NCBI GenBank assembly: GCA_903959905.1
Contig: CAJBYO010000014.1
Location: forward strand, 1-64,000
Length of the DNA stretch: 64,000 bases
Origin: an uncultured Bacteroidales bacterium
GTDB taxonomy: Bacteria > Bacteroidota > Bacteroidia > Bacteroidales > FEN-979
Direction: 5' to 3'
This document shows, piece after piece, positions 15,789-25,168 of this stretch. Position 1 is the stretch's first letter. Every line of letters starts with the position of its first letter. The translations under genes were made by a program, and so were the position numbers. Under the pieces are notes generated by a model. It did no database searches and was not told where the DNA came from. It saw nothing but the letters and a program-made list of their open reading frames with translations.

Positions 15789-17812
15789 CGGACGATTGTC
15801 ACTGTACCTTTAAAAACAATATCTCCATTGGTAATAATATCCTGCCCCTTAAAGGCTACATTTACAATCCAAACATATGAATCGGGCGGGCATACCTGGC
15901 CGCCGGCAGTTCCATCCCAGCGCCGGTCAAACCTGTCGGACTGAAACACAAGTCGTCCCCAACGGTCATAAACGATCATGCTGAAGTTAATATTCTTGTA
16001 AAGGCCGGTCATTCCGAATGAGTCATTCAACCCATCACCGTTTGGACTGAAGGCATTTGGAATATAATACTGGAATACTTTAACATAGGTTGTATCAGAA
16101 TTGACGCAGCAGTGGATGTCTTTAACATGCACCCAGTAAGATCCCAGGCTGTCAACCTTGACAATGGAATCATTTGAGCCATTAATGCCGGGATCATTTG
16201 AATTGGTTTGCCAGAGGTAATCAGTAAACCCGCCTCCGGCGTGAAGATTGATTGAAGATCCTTTATACAGCAGCACCGTGTCACTCAGGTTGAGATGTGG
16301 CAATGGATAATTTGTCACGCTGACTGAATCAATAAAGGTTTGTCCGTTAAATTTCTGGATCAGTTTCACTGTATAGGTTCCAGCAGATGCATATTGATGC
16401 ATTGGTTCAAAAACACCTGAAGTTGTGCCGTCGCCAAAATCCCAGGTCAATGAATCAACCCTGATGTTTGCCTTGTTGGTTATATGAAAAGCGGTTACAT
16501 CCCCCTGGCAAACGCTGTCCCAGGTAAACGGTGGTACGTTCAGGTAGCTCTGAACGAAATTCGGAACACTGTATATGCTCTTTCTGCCCAGTAACGGAAA
16601 ACTGCTCCCGGGTGTATTGTTCAAAAGGTTGAAATTGCAGGCGTTCCCGGGCCGGTTCGGATTGTAAATCACCTCCAGGGAATCCCTTTTCTTGAACAGG
16701 ATATCATTTGTCCGTGAAATATAAATCCTTCCGTCGGTGCCGAGTTGCATCCCTGCAAGACGAATTCCAGCCACAGAATCTACAATCAAAGGGTTATTCA
16801 ATCCATTGGAAATATCAAACTGGTAAATGCAGGATGGCTTCCTAGGCATGGTTCCACCAAGGTAATCAAATGCTGTGGCATACAATTTTTTGCAATCCGG
16901 CGAAAACTCAATACCGTACGGACTAATCAAAGGTTTTGTTACATGATACGACTTTGGATTAGAAACCTTACCTGTTTCATTATTAAAATCAAAAACTTCG
17001 ATGATCCTATCATAGGTTATGGCAAGTGCAATTTTCTTGCCATTGGGGGCACATTTCATGTAACCCACGGCATTGTTCCTGGCGAGTTTTGTATCAGCTG
17101 CATGAATTGATCCGACAGAACTGACTACAGGTGCTGCCATTCCTTCCTTCGTAAGGAGATAGGCATAAAAGTCATTTGATTCCCATTTGTGCGCAATCAC
17201 CCATATCCCACGGCTGTCATTGCTGCTTACAGCAGTAATTTTCTGACATACCGGTGAGAGAAGAGGTTTGTTTAACATGGCTGACACTGCATCACCGAGA
17301 CCGTTGCGCAGCTTCATGTCAATAACAGTAACAGCAAGGCCCTTTGTTGTGTACTTGGTGGAATCATAAGGATCATATTTGATCATATCCACGGTAAACA
17401 CATAATACAGTGAAGAATCCCCCGGCCAGGGCACAATCAGGCACGGTTGTGTAACCCCGATATATCCGTCAAGTTTTGTGGCATTGGGCATGGCAGTGAA
17501 AGTCCTGTCCCACACAGTCCGCCCGTCGGTAAAGAACTGGAAATTTCCCATACTGTCGCAGATGGAAGAAGTTGCCTGCAGCGCATTCATCACGTTTTGG
17601 TCAACAAGAGGGGTCGCAGTGCCAGTTCGAAAATCAATACCGGCTTTTTCTCCGAAGTACCAGACCCCGGCCTGTTTTTGCGATCTGGGGCAATTGCTTT
17701 TATACCAGGCTGACTGGGCAGAAGCACCTTGTGCCAATATGAAAAGCAGCAGAGCTAAAAGTGCCGATCCCGTAAAACTTGCTGGTATTTTATTGACTGT
17801 CGTTGTATGCAC
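15785..17812 (-). CDS. Secreted PKD protein with T9SS type B (gliding-motility) C-terminal domain
   Basis: A 675-residue protein starting at GTG (no in-frame ATG precedes its signal peptide, FTGSALLALLLFILAQGASAQS). Residues about 50-430 look like a repeated-strand, beta-propeller-like domain (GVWYFGEKAGIDF, FFTDGRTVWDR, GIEFSPDCKKLYATAFDYLGG, LAGMQLGTDGRIYISRTN). A PKD domain follows (SLTWDFGDGTTSG, MHQYASAGTYTVKLIQ). The last 90 residues are the type B sorting domain (YIPNAFSPNGDGLNDSFG, then IVYDRWGRLVFQSD, RRWDGTAGG). It is predicted to be surface-exposed through T9SS. Its start overlaps the stop of the next T9SS gene upstream by one base and its stop overlaps the start of tex. Confidence 0.9.
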   Translation of the reverse strand: MHTTTVNKIPASFTGSALLALLLFILAQGASAQSAWYKSNCPRSQKQAGVWYFGEKAGIDFRTGTATPLVDQNVMNALQATSSICDSMGNFQFFTDGRTVWDRTFTAMPNATKLDGYIGVTQPCLIVPWPGDSSLYYVFTVDMIKYDPYDSTKYTTKGLAVTVIDMKLRNGLGDAVSAMLNKPLLSPVCQKITAVSSNDSRGIWVIAHKWESNDFYAYLLTKEGMAAPVVSSVGSIHAADTKLARNNAVGYMKCAPNGKKIALAITYDRIIEVFDFNNETGKVSNPKSYHVTKPLISPYGIEFSPDCKKLYATAFDYLGGTMPRKPSCIYQFDISNGLNNPLIVDSVAGIRLAGMQLGTDGRIYISRTNDILFKKRDSLEVIYNPNRPGNACNFNLLNNTPGSSFPLLGRKSIYSVPNFVQSYLNVPPFTWDSVCQGDVTAFHITNKANIRVDSLTWDFGDGTTSGVFEPMHQYASAGTYTVKLIQKFNGQTFIDSVSVTNYPLPHLNLSDTVLLYKGSSINLHAGGGFTDYLWQTNSNDPGINGSNDSIVKVDSLGSYWVHVKDIHCCVNSDTTYVKVFQYYIPNAFSPNGDGLNDSFGMTGLYKNINFSMIVYDRWGRLVFQSDRFDRRWDGTAGGQVCPPDSYVWIVNVAFKGQDIITNGDIVFKGTVTIVR

Positions 17813-20061
17813 TATTCAATTACCAGCTTTTGAACATGAACAAAAGATGAATTATCAAACCTGACAAGGTATACACCTTTGGCAAGTCCGTTCAGGCCAA
17901 GGCTGAAGGAAGACTTTGTACCTGCCGGGTCTGCAAAGGAAAACTCCCTCAAAACCTTACCAAGAGGTGTCATCAGTGAACCCCGCGTCGCCCCGGAAAT
18001 GCCGTCAACGTCAATTCTGACAACATCCCTGGCCGGATTCGGGTATATTCTGATATAACTGTCAGGCAATATATCATTGATTCCGACACACATATCAGCT
18101 GAGAAAATTACATTGATCGTGGCATTGGATTTACAGCCGTGTTCGTTGATCACTTCAACCGAGTAGGTTTGCATATCATATCCGATCCCGGTGGTACCAA
18201 ACCATATTTCTTTATCAACAGACCCGTTTGACCACAGGTAAGTAGAGCCGGGGTTGCCTGCATTGAGTTTCACGGTGTCGTAAATGCAGACAGTTGTATC
18301 CGGTGGCCCAAGATGAATGACCGGCTCCGGATATATGGAAACGGATGTGTTGCCTGTGATATTATTGAACTGGTCGGTCACAGTAACTGAATATGTTGTA
18401 TATACCAACGGGTGAACCAGGGGTTCGGGTGCAGTTGAGGTGAACCCGGGGGGATTAGAACTCCAGGAATACGCATAAAATCCGACATTTCCCCCACCTG
18501 CGGATGCATGCAGCCGTGTTGTATCACCTTTGCAAATGGAAGCAGGGGTGGCAACCGGGTTAACATTCAAGGGGCCGCCGGTAACTTCAACGGCTACTGT
18601 AGCAGGATTTGTACTTACACAGTTGGTCATCAGATCCGTGACTTCAAGCGAATAAACTGTTGTTGCGGTAAGGTTCACAGTCTTCGGGTTTTGAATACCT
18701 GCGTTAATGAGCTTGTCAGCCGGTGACCAGCTGTAATACATGTAATTGTTGCCATTCAGCGCAGAACCATTAAGAAATGTATATGTTCCGTACGGGATGG
18801 ACTGCGCAACACCGGCATCGGCAACCGGTAACGGAATGACAGTTACCGTCACAGAACCTGTAACTGTATTATACCCATCAAATGCAGATACCTGGTATGT
18901 TGACGTAACCGTAGGGGCCACCGTAGGATTCGGGAGTGTTGATGTGAAACCGTTGGGTCCGGTCCATTGATATGTGTAATTGCCAGCTCCTCCCGACCCC
19001 AGAGCCTGTATCTGGGATGTACTGCCATAGCAAATAGAGCCTGGCGTGGCTACTGCGTTCACCGCGAGTGCACCACCGGCTATGTTGACCGTCACCAAAT
19101 CGGTCGCCTGGCAATTTACCGAATCATCCGTTACCTTCAGGGTAAAGACCTGCGTAGAAAAGAGATTCACCGTTTGCGGGTTCTGAATACTGTCGTTTAC
19201 CAGTTTGGAGGCTGGCGACCATTTGTAATGGTAAGAGCCGCTTCCTGCGGAGCAGCTGCCATGCAAAGTGGCGAATACCCCGTTCAGTATGGTGGTATCA
19301 TTGCCTGCGTTCGCTACCGGTTGATAAACGTTTACCACAGTCGTTGAGGTGTCGCTGCTCGGCTGACCGCCAACCACAACCCCCAGATAGTAAGTACCTG
19401 AATTGGCAATTGTGGCATTCGGAATGGATGGATTCTGAAGACTGGAATTGAATCCAGCCGGGCCCCACCAGTGGTATGTTGCGCCTGAAATTGACTGTGC
19501 GGTGAACTGAAGCGTTTGCCCGGTGCAGATCGGGCCGTTATTCGTACATGCCGGGGGCAGGATGGAGCAATCAGTAGTGCCGGTGCCACCCGACTGCTGA
19601 AAGATGATGTTGCAGGGCAGGTTTGAGAAATTGGTGATGATCAGCATGTAATACTGGCCGGTAACTCCATTGGGGATGTTACAGGTTTCGTAGGCGCTCG
19701 GAGAGTAACTGCATGACACGATCTTGGGAGAGGTGAGCTGGTCACAGCAATCCTGCGAATTAAAAGGTCCCCAGCAGCAAAAATCAATGTCTTTTGCCGG
19801 CTCACTGTGCATCTGAATAATTATATTCCCGGAGTTGGCCACTTTCAGATAGTACCAGGCAGGATTGGGCCGGGTGACAAGGCATCCATAACTCGGCCCG
19901 ACCTGGCCCGGTGGTGCATTCACCCCGGCCGGGAAAGAATACAGTGTTCCGGTACAAAATGGGGCAGCAGTTTCGCATGTGCTGTTTGTGCCTCCTTGCT
20001 GAGCCAATAAAACCTGGCAGAAAATCAGAAACACAACTAAAAAACACCCGATTTGCTTCAT
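17812..20061 (-). CDS. Large surface protein with repeated Ig/PKD-like modules and T9SS type A domain
   Basis: A 749-residue protein with signal peptide MKQIGCFLVVFLIFCQVLLAQ. After a Cys-rich N-terminal domain (about 25-165) come Ig/PKD-like modules. A two-part unit occurs twice: 'ANAGNDTTILNG...YKWSPASKLVN...NPQTVNL' followed by 'VNAVATPGSICYGST...YQWTGPNGFTST', repeated as 'ADAGVAQSIPYG...YSWSPADKLIN...NPKTVNL' and 'VNPVATPASICKGDT...YSWSSNPPGFTST'. The C-terminus is a type A sorting domain (YIRIYPNPARDVVRIDV, then GLAKGVYLVRFD). It is probably an adhesin or matrix protein. It begins the minus-strand chain that continues into the type B protein and tex. Confidence 0.9.
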   Translation of the reverse strand: MKQIGCFLVVFLIFCQVLLAQQGGTNSTCETAAPFCTGTLYSFPAGVNAPPGQVGPSYGCLVTRPNPAWYYLKVANSGNIIIQMHSEPAKDIDFCCWGPFNSQDCCDQLTSPKIVSCSYSPSAYETCNIPNGVTGQYYMLIITNFSNLPCNIIFQQSGGTGTTDCSILPPACTNNGPICTGQTLQFTAQSISGATYHWWGPAGFNSSLQNPSIPNATIANSGTYYLGVVVGGQPSSDTSTTVVNVYQPVANAGNDTTILNGVFATLHGSCSAGSGSYHYKWSPASKLVNDSIQNPQTVNLFSTQVFTLKVTDDSVNCQATDLVTVNIAGGALAVNAVATPGSICYGSTSQIQALGSGGAGNYTYQWTGPNGFTSTLPNPTVAPTVTSTYQVSAFDGYNTVTGSVTVTVIPLPVADAGVAQSIPYGTYTFLNGSALNGNNYMYYSWSPADKLINAGIQNPKTVNLTATTVYSLEVTDLMTNCVSTNPATVAVEVTGGPLNVNPVATPASICKGDTTRLHASAGGGNVGFYAYSWSSNPPGFTSTAPEPLVHPLVYTTYSVTVTDQFNNITGNTSVSIYPEPVIHLGPPDTTVCIYDTVKLNAGNPGSTYLWSNGSVDKEIWFGTTGIGYDMQTYSVEVINEHGCKSNATINVIFSADMCVGINDILPDSYIRIYPNPARDVVRIDVDGISGATRGSLMTPLGKVLREFSFADPAGTKSSFSLGLNGLAKGVYLVRFDNSSFVHVQKLVIE

Positions 20062-20073
20062 AAAAGTATTTTT

Positions 20074-20502
20074 CTATTTGTATTTATCATTATTTCTGAG
20101 CCATTGAACCTTATTTTCTTCAGGCCATGATGAAGAAACACTGCCAACCTGTTCCCTGATTTTTTTAAAAAGATTCAACACATCTGTTTCCTTGTATTTG
20201 AGATTAGATATGAAACAAATACGGCTTTTTGAAATATCCGAATCAACATTGACGATTTCCTGGTGAGAGAACGAGAGGTTCATAAAATAAACACGTTCAA
20301 ACCGGGATGGCAAAACGGAGAAATCAAGCAACCAGTAATTATTTGTCTCGTCGTTATCAATAACCGCAGCAAATTTTCCCTTGAAATCCATATTTGCATA
20401 TTTCGCAATAAATTCAGGATCATCTGGGCGTACGGCTGATTGCTGAGCGTTCACGGCCAACTGAACAAAAAATAGCAGTAGAAAGAAACTGAGTTGTTTC
20501 AT
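20074..20502 (-). CDS. Exported hypothetical protein
   Basis: A 142-residue protein of unrecognised family with a signal peptide (MKQLSFFLLLFFVQLAVNAQQ). The mature part is mixed alpha/beta with many charged and aromatic residues (YWLLDFSVLPSRFERVYFMNLSF, WLRNNDKYK). Only 12 bp separate it from the T9SS type A gene on the same strand, so it probably heads that operon. Confidence 0.65.
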   Translation of the reverse strand: MKQLSFFLLLFFVQLAVNAQQSAVRPDDPEFIAKYANMDFKGKFAAVIDNDETNNYWLLDFSVLPSRFERVYFMNLSFSHQEIVNVDSDISKSRICFISNLKYKETDVLNLFKKIREQVGSVSSSWPEENKVQWLRNNDKYK

Positions 20503-20644
20503 CTTTTGAAATTTGCAGATTTAACCTCCGAACCTTTTCCGGGTTCAGCTCACGACATGCCCCTGATCCCCGGGGATACATATTGCAAATGAGATTTCAC
20601 CGTAAAAATCGTTCCATTTGCATAAGGATCAAATCAATAGTTTA

Positions 20645-20652
20645 CAAAAGTA
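20645..20652 (-). promoter_or_regulatory. Putative -7 element for the 20502-to-13635 operon
   Basis: The minus strand reads TACTTTTG, about 142 nt upstream of the hypothetical gene's ATG; the 203-bp gap holds no other gene. Confidence 0.35.
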
Positions 20653-20705
20653 CGATAAAATTAAAAGTCAGAGCCACTGATGCCCAAAATTAAAGGCCAT
20701 CCTGA

Positions 20706-21425
20706 TCACCAGCCTGACGCAAGGACATCAATAATGTGAATCGTTTGTAGGGGGAGGTTTTGCTTGTCGATGTAAGCTTGCATATTCATCAGACAGGAGG
20801 AATCGGTAGAAATGATATACTCAGCCCCTGTTTCAAGGGCATGTTTTACTTTTTGTTCTGCCATCGCTGACGAGATCGGTTCGAACTTTGCAGAGAAAGT
20901 ACCACCAAAGCCGCAGCAAACATCGTTTTCCTTCATCTCCCGCAATTCAAGGCCCTGGACATTTGCGAGCAGCCTGCGCGGTTCATCTTTCAGGCAATAC
21001 TCCCGCAGCGCAGCGCATGAATCATGGTAAGTGGCCACATGGGGAAACACGGCACCAACACTTTCCACCTTCAATTCGTTGACCAGAAAGTCGGTAAATT
21101 CAAATATATTTTTCTTAAGCTGCTTATATTCAATGTGATTGGCGGTATTATGAAACAGCCATCCGTAATAATTACGGACAAAGCCAATACATGAGGCAGA
21201 AGGCCCGACAATTGGCCTGTCATTGGGAAAATCCTTAAGAAATTTTTCCCCCATTTTTTTTGCCTCATCCCAGAAACCACTGTTAAAAGCCATCTGGCCA
21301 CAACAAGTCTGGTTGCCGTTATAGTTAACCGCAATGTCAAGCTTTTCCAATATCTTAACCATATTCATCCCGGTTTCCGGGTAAACCTGGTCAATAAAGC
21401 ACGGTATGAAAATATCAACTAACAA
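20706..21425 (-). CDS. LutA/YkgE-type (Fe-S)-binding protein with two CCG domains
   Basis: A 239-residue protein with two cysteine-rich CCG modules: CFIDQVYPETGMN...NQTCCGQMAFNSG in the N-terminal half and YHDSCAALREYCL...DVCCGFGGTFSAKF in the C-terminal half. The family includes LutA of lactate oxidation and the CCG subunits of heterodisulfide reductases and glycolate oxidase, where the Cys residues bind Fe-S clusters. The partners LutB and LutC are not adjacent, so the substrate is open. Translation seems to begin at TTG (21425), directly before the conserved IFIPC segment. Confidence 0.85.
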   Translation of the reverse strand: MLVDIFIPCFIDQVYPETGMNMVKILEKLDIAVNYNGNQTCCGQMAFNSGFWDEAKKMGEKFLKDFPNDRPIVGPSASCIGFVRNYYGWLFHNTANHIEYKQLKKNIFEFTDFLVNELKVESVGAVFPHVATYHDSCAALREYCLKDEPRRLLANVQGLELREMKENDVCCGFGGTFSAKFEPISSAMAEQKVKHALETGAEYIISTDSSCLMNMQAYIDKQNLPLQTIHIIDVLASGW

Positions 21426-21478
21426 ATCAGAAGTATCTATGTATGATTAACACGAAAAAAGCGCCTACGATCTGATGT

Positions 21479-21486
21479 CAAAAGTA
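21479..21486 (-). promoter_or_regulatory. Putative -7 element for the LutA-like gene
   Basis: The minus strand reads TACTTTTG, 53 nt upstream of the start. Confidence 0.4.
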
Positions 21487-21562
21487 AGAAATAAAGCGTT
21501 TGTCCTTGCGATTTTCTTTCAGAAAATGAAGAATCCAACCTGATTAATAAACCGGAAAAAAA

Positions 21563-21600
21563 AACAAGCAGCAGAACCCGTGAAGGTTCTGCTGCTTGTT
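21563..21600. terminator. Rho-independent terminator, 16-bp stem
   Basis: AACAAGCAGCAGAACC and GGTTCTGCTGCTTGTT form a perfect 16-bp stem around a 6-nt loop, with an A-run on the left (T-run on the minus strand) and TTTT on the right. It lies just after the minus-strand gene that ends at 21623. Confidence 0.88.
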
Positions 21601-21622
21601 TTAATATAAACGGGGTTAAAAG

Positions 21623-22003
21623 TTATTCAATCCAAACGCTGGCTAATACATCCCAGTCGCACCTTATTACAACGCCCCATTGTCCGTCATTGTCAATCGG
21701 AACCGAAATTGGCTCATTATCAAATGCTGTAAATGGCCCTAAAGTTACTTCACCGTTATCCTTAACAACCCATACTTTAGCAAATACCGGCATTGGGGAC
21801 GTGGAACTTGTAGAAATCACAACCTCCATATCACGTTTTTCGCGGATAGGATTACTGTGTACTAATTTCTCCTGGAACCCGGTATTTTGAGAGGTGATCA
21901 GATAGTTAAAACTGGGGATGGGGTTGATCTGGAAGTGCTGGGCGAACAAACCGCTGATTCCTGTGAAGAAGATAAAAGCTGTAAGTAAGATGGTTGTTTT
22001 CAT
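21623..22003 (-). CDS. Exported hypothetical protein
   Basis: A 126-residue protein with a signal peptide (MKTTILLTAFIFFTGISGLFAQ). The mature part of about 105 residues has alternating hydrophobic strands (MEVVISTSS, VFAKVWVVKDNGEVTLGPF, WGVVIRCDWDVLASVWIE) and no Cys except one near the end. No family recognised. It is a single-gene unit with its own promoter-like element and a strong terminator. Confidence 0.65.
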   Translation of the reverse strand: MKTTILLTAFIFFTGISGLFAQHFQINPIPSFNYLITSQNTGFQEKLVHSNPIREKRDMEVVISTSSTSPMPVFAKVWVVKDNGEVTLGPFTAFDNEPISVPIDNDGQWGVVIRCDWDVLASVWIE

Positions 22004-22313
22004 TGTGGTGGGGTTTTTGGTTTTTGGTTAAATGAAACTGATACGTGTACGTGTTTAGCAAAGTTAGGTTACAAACATAGCATACACAATTGTGGCTTTC
22101 CACATAATACCCTTGTGGGAAACCACAATCATCATAATAAAAATCAATCACACACACCTGATTAACAGCACATTGAACTTTCCAGTTAACTGACAAACGG
22201 ATCGCCTTTAATTTCCGGATTTTGGCAAGATTTCAGGCTCAAACAACTAAATCTGGTTAATTGTTGAAAAAAAATGAAAAAAAAAAAATATGAAATTTAC
22301 ACTTCCGGGGAAA
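22004..22313. other. 310-bp intergenic region without a gene
   Basis: It holds two overlapping candidate minus-strand -7 elements for the 21623-22003 gene (22059-22066 and 22072-22079) and, near its right end, A8 and A12 runs (22267-22288). Those runs read as T-runs downstream of the LuxR regulator and may help end its transcript, though no clear hairpin precedes them. Confidence 0.5.
22059..22066 (-). promoter_or_regulatory. Putative -7 element for the exported hypothetical gene
   Basis: The minus strand reads TAACTTTG, 55 nt upstream of the ATG. A second match (TATGTTTG on the minus strand) lies at 22072-22079. Confidence 0.4.
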
Positions 22314-22943
22314 TCAGATTATTCCCTTTTCAAGCAGGATTTTTACGAGTTCAGCATTGTTTTTTGCATCACACCGGTCGCGAACATGCTTGAGCGTTTT
22401 TTCCACGGTGGACACACTCGTTTTCTTCGCGTCGGCGATCTGCTGTTGTGTGAGACCTGAGGACAATAAAATGACAAGTTCCTGCTGGTTTGGCGTCAGG
22501 TGGTACTTCTGCCCCGACAACACTGTTGAAAGTTTCTTCTCATAGTCCGGCTCCACCATTCCTGAAAATACGATCTGCCCCCTGACCACCTTCTCCAGTG
22601 TTGATTTGATCTCGGGCTTGTTGGTGCTTTTCAGCAGGTAGGCCATCACACCGGCTTCAAACATTTTACGCTGCCAGGACGAAGAGTCTTCGGACGTAAA
22701 AATTACAATTGGCTTGCCGTGAAATTTCTCTTTCAGCTTTTTGACATTCATCAGGGGGTGAGCATCAGGCAGCCAGAGATCAAGGAGAAAAACGTCAAAA
22801 GTATCCGGATTCGCCCTGAGTACGGCGTCGTCAACACTGAAGGCGTTGTCGGTGATCTCAATGCCATCTCTGGATGGCCGAAAAAGATTCTTTAACCCTG
22901 TAACGATCACCGGGTGATCTTCAATGATAAAGAGTCTGATCAT
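22314..22943 (-). CDS. LuxR/NarL-type response regulator
   Basis: A 209-residue two-component response regulator. The receiver domain (1-125) has the acidic pair Glu8-Asp9, phosphoacceptor Asp55 in FLLDLW, the Thr/Ser site IFTSED and a Lys in LLKSTNKPE. The C-terminal GerE helix-turn-helix (about 145-209) has LTPNQQELVILLSSGLTQQQIADAKKTSVSTVEKTLKHVRD in the conserved order. It lies 10 bp after the histidine kinase gene on the same strand, which marks the cognate partner. Confidence 0.92.
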   Translation of the reverse strand: MIRLFIIEDHPVIVTGLKNLFRPSRDGIEITDNAFSVDDAVLRANPDTFDVFLLDLWLPDAHPLMNVKKLKEKFHGKPIVIFTSEDSSSWQRKMFEAGVMAYLLKSTNKPEIKSTLEKVVRGQIVFSGMVEPDYEKKLSTVLSGQKYHLTPNQQELVILLSSGLTQQQIADAKKTSVSTVEKTLKHVRDRCDAKNNAELVKILLEKGII

Positions 22944-22953
22944 GATATATATT

Positions 22954-24873
22954 TTAGTTTTTTACATTTTTATTGACCAGCGGGAAAGATATCAACCAGG
23001 ATGTCCCATCTCCGGGAGCGGTTGTCAGTTCCGCCTTGCCTCCCACCAGTTTTGCGCGTTCAAAAATATTCAAAATTCCCATACTGGGCTTACTTTTCTC
23101 CCCCATCTTAAAACCGGGTCCATTGTCAGAATAGGAAAGAACCAGTTTGTCATTATTCATACCGATATTGATCACCACCTGGCTATTACTGGCATACTTA
23201 CCTGCATTGGTTAGCAATTCCTGTGTGATACGGTAAACATGGAGCACCAGTTCATTGGGCAACTGGGGAAACTCTTCCGCCAGTTCCAGATCAATGTGAA
23301 GCCTGGAGAATTTCTGAACATCTTCGCATAAACCGGTGATCATTTCATTGAAGGTGAAGTGCTCTATCATGGCCCGGTTCATCCGGTGAGATATCTGCCT
23401 GATACTTGTTCCAAGTTCCTTTATGCGGGCCTTGATCTGATCCTTCATTTCCTGATCAGGGAAGTCTATATTTTCAATGGTGCCGGAAATGCCGAGTACA
23501 AGCTGGCCTGTTAAGTCGTGCAACTCCCTGGCAGTACGTCCCTTTTCGGTTTCCTCCATCTCAATGATCCTTTTCGCTGATCCGATCTGTTCACGTTGAA
23601 ACTTTGCACGACTTCGCTGCTGTAAAAAGAACATTGTAAAAACCGAGGCAACAACCAGCAGTAATGCAATAGCAAGCCATAACTCAACTTGTTTCAACTT
23701 GTTGTTTTTAAGAAGCAATTCTTTTTCTTCATTCTGAATTATTAACTCTTTACTTTTCAGGTCAAGCAATGCTGCGAGAAGTCTAATTTGCTCTGCTGCT
23801 TTTTGTTGAGTATCAATTTTCCTGGCCTTTATTGATTTTGTTTGTAGGTTATAGGCGCTTTTATAGTCACCCTTTGTGACACACACATCTGCGTATGTAT
23901 CATAAAGCGAAGCCAACCAATCATTATCTTTTTGTTCCAATGCCAATGGGATTGCATTGTTTTTTAAACAGGCTTCAGCCGCCGCAATATCTCTCTTATC
24001 GAGATAGCTATATGCCATATTGTTATATGCGCCGAATAATACCTTCGGCAGATTTGAGTTTAATCCAAGATCAAGGGCTAATTTGTAATAAAATAAAGCA
24101 GAATCAGGAATTGAATACAGACTTCCAATATTGATATATATATATGCCTTCTCTTCCTCAGTGCCCTGGGTCCTACTCAGATTTGCCAAGGCATCCTTCT
24201 GCATGGCAATCATCTTCTTTTTATCATTTTCAAATGGTTGACGAGCAAGGTTACTAATTGCGACAGCAGTCTGCTTATAAAGGGTTTCCTTTTTTGCTAC
24301 ATTCAATGCTGAAGAATAACTTTTACGAGCATTGTCATAATCATGACTTATATACTGCATGTGACCAATCGCAATGTAAGCATTTGCTATCCCCTCGGGA
24401 TCTTTCACAAGTTCTGCAAGGCGGATAGAAGAATCAAGCAAAGACATTGCATCTTTATAATTAAAAGCAGCAGTAGAAAAATTTGCGATATTATAAAAAA
24501 GATGAACTTTCTGGTTTATAAGATTATAATTTGTGGCTATCGTCAAAGCTTTATTGAAGTAATAATAACTTGAATCCTTTTGATTCTGCCAATAGGCCTT
24601 ACCAATCCATTTGTAAGCATCAACAAGATCATTTTTTGATTCTGTTTGACTTGCAATTACCAAGGCAATTCTTGCATACTTTATTGCCTCAGCACTATTG
24701 CTTATTTTATTTTTCTCAACAAGAAAACCCAATGTCTTTAAAGTATCATTTGCAACCGATCCCTTACCAGATGAGTCGTTGCCTCCAATGACCACATTTA
24801 AGAAGAAGAAATTACAAAGTCCAACAAATAAAGCAGTTAGCACTATTTTCACAAATTCAAATTTAAACACCAT
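22954..24873 (-). CDS. TPR-containing sensor histidine kinase (HisKA_3 type)
   Basis: A 639-residue protein from the ATG at 24873 (a TTG five codons upstream is less likely). It has an N-terminal signal or anchor segment (IVLTALFVGLCNFFFLNVVI), six or more TPR repeats (about 30-370), a membrane helix (LWLAIALLLVVASVFTMFFL), a HisKA_3 dimerisation helix with the phosphoacceptor His in RELHDLTGQLVLG (about 452), and a HATPase domain with ELLTNAGKYA, SYSDNGPGF and GMGILNI-like segments. The exported TPR region would sense a periplasmic signal. Bacteroidota carry many such TPR kinases paired with LuxR regulators; the ligand is unknown. The gene is noticeably AT-rich in its TPR part. Confidence 0.9.
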   Translation of the reverse strand: MVFKFEFVKIVLTALFVGLCNFFFLNVVIGGNDSSGKGSVANDTLKTLGFLVEKNKISNSAEAIKYARIALVIASQTESKNDLVDAYKWIGKAYWQNQKDSSYYYFNKALTIATNYNLINQKVHLFYNIANFSTAAFNYKDAMSLLDSSIRLAELVKDPEGIANAYIAIGHMQYISHDYDNARKSYSSALNVAKKETLYKQTAVAISNLARQPFENDKKKMIAMQKDALANLSRTQGTEEEKAYIYINIGSLYSIPDSALFYYKLALDLGLNSNLPKVLFGAYNNMAYSYLDKRDIAAAEACLKNNAIPLALEQKDNDWLASLYDTYADVCVTKGDYKSAYNLQTKSIKARKIDTQQKAAEQIRLLAALLDLKSKELIIQNEEKELLLKNNKLKQVELWLAIALLLVVASVFTMFFLQQRSRAKFQREQIGSAKRIIEMEETEKGRTARELHDLTGQLVLGISGTIENIDFPDQEMKDQIKARIKELGTSIRQISHRMNRAMIEHFTFNEMITGLCEDVQKFSRLHIDLELAEEFPQLPNELVLHVYRITQELLTNAGKYASNSQVVINIGMNNDKLVLSYSDNGPGFKMGEKSKPSMGILNIFERAKLVGGKAELTTAPGDGTSWLISFPLVNKNVKN

Positions 24874-24949
24874 GAATCTGAATATCAATACATAACGAAA
24901 TCAAGAATCAAAAAGGTAATACTTTATTGCATTTGCTTCTCGTGCAATT

Positions 24950-24957
24950 CAAAGGTA
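24950..24957 (-). promoter_or_regulatory. Putative -7 element for the kinase-regulator operon
   Basis: The minus strand reads TACCTTTG, 76 nt upstream of the chosen kinase start. Confidence 0.42.
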
Positions 24958-25168
24958 TAAATATTTTATTTACCTCCATGTTAAACATGCCAATTAAAAT
25001 TTTGATAATGTTCATTTTTTAAGTATAACAAGACCTTTGATTCCTCCTGATTCCTGTTGTACATGCAGATCAGGAAATCCAAAATACCAATTGTGCCCAA
25101 TGTCATTTTAAGATCAAAACAACATTGACCGGCGAAGGACTGAAAGAAAAAGACCGGGTGCATCCGGT

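Noticed and set aside
20523..20600. GC-rich stretch with GGGTTCAGCTC and CCCCGGGG, tRNA-like at first sight
   Set aside because: It cannot be folded into an acceptor stem plus anticodon arm, and the T-arm consensus is incomplete.
24981..25163. 60-codon minus-strand frame after the SPFH gene
   Set aside because: No family similarity, no start signal, composition like the surrounding intergenic DNA.
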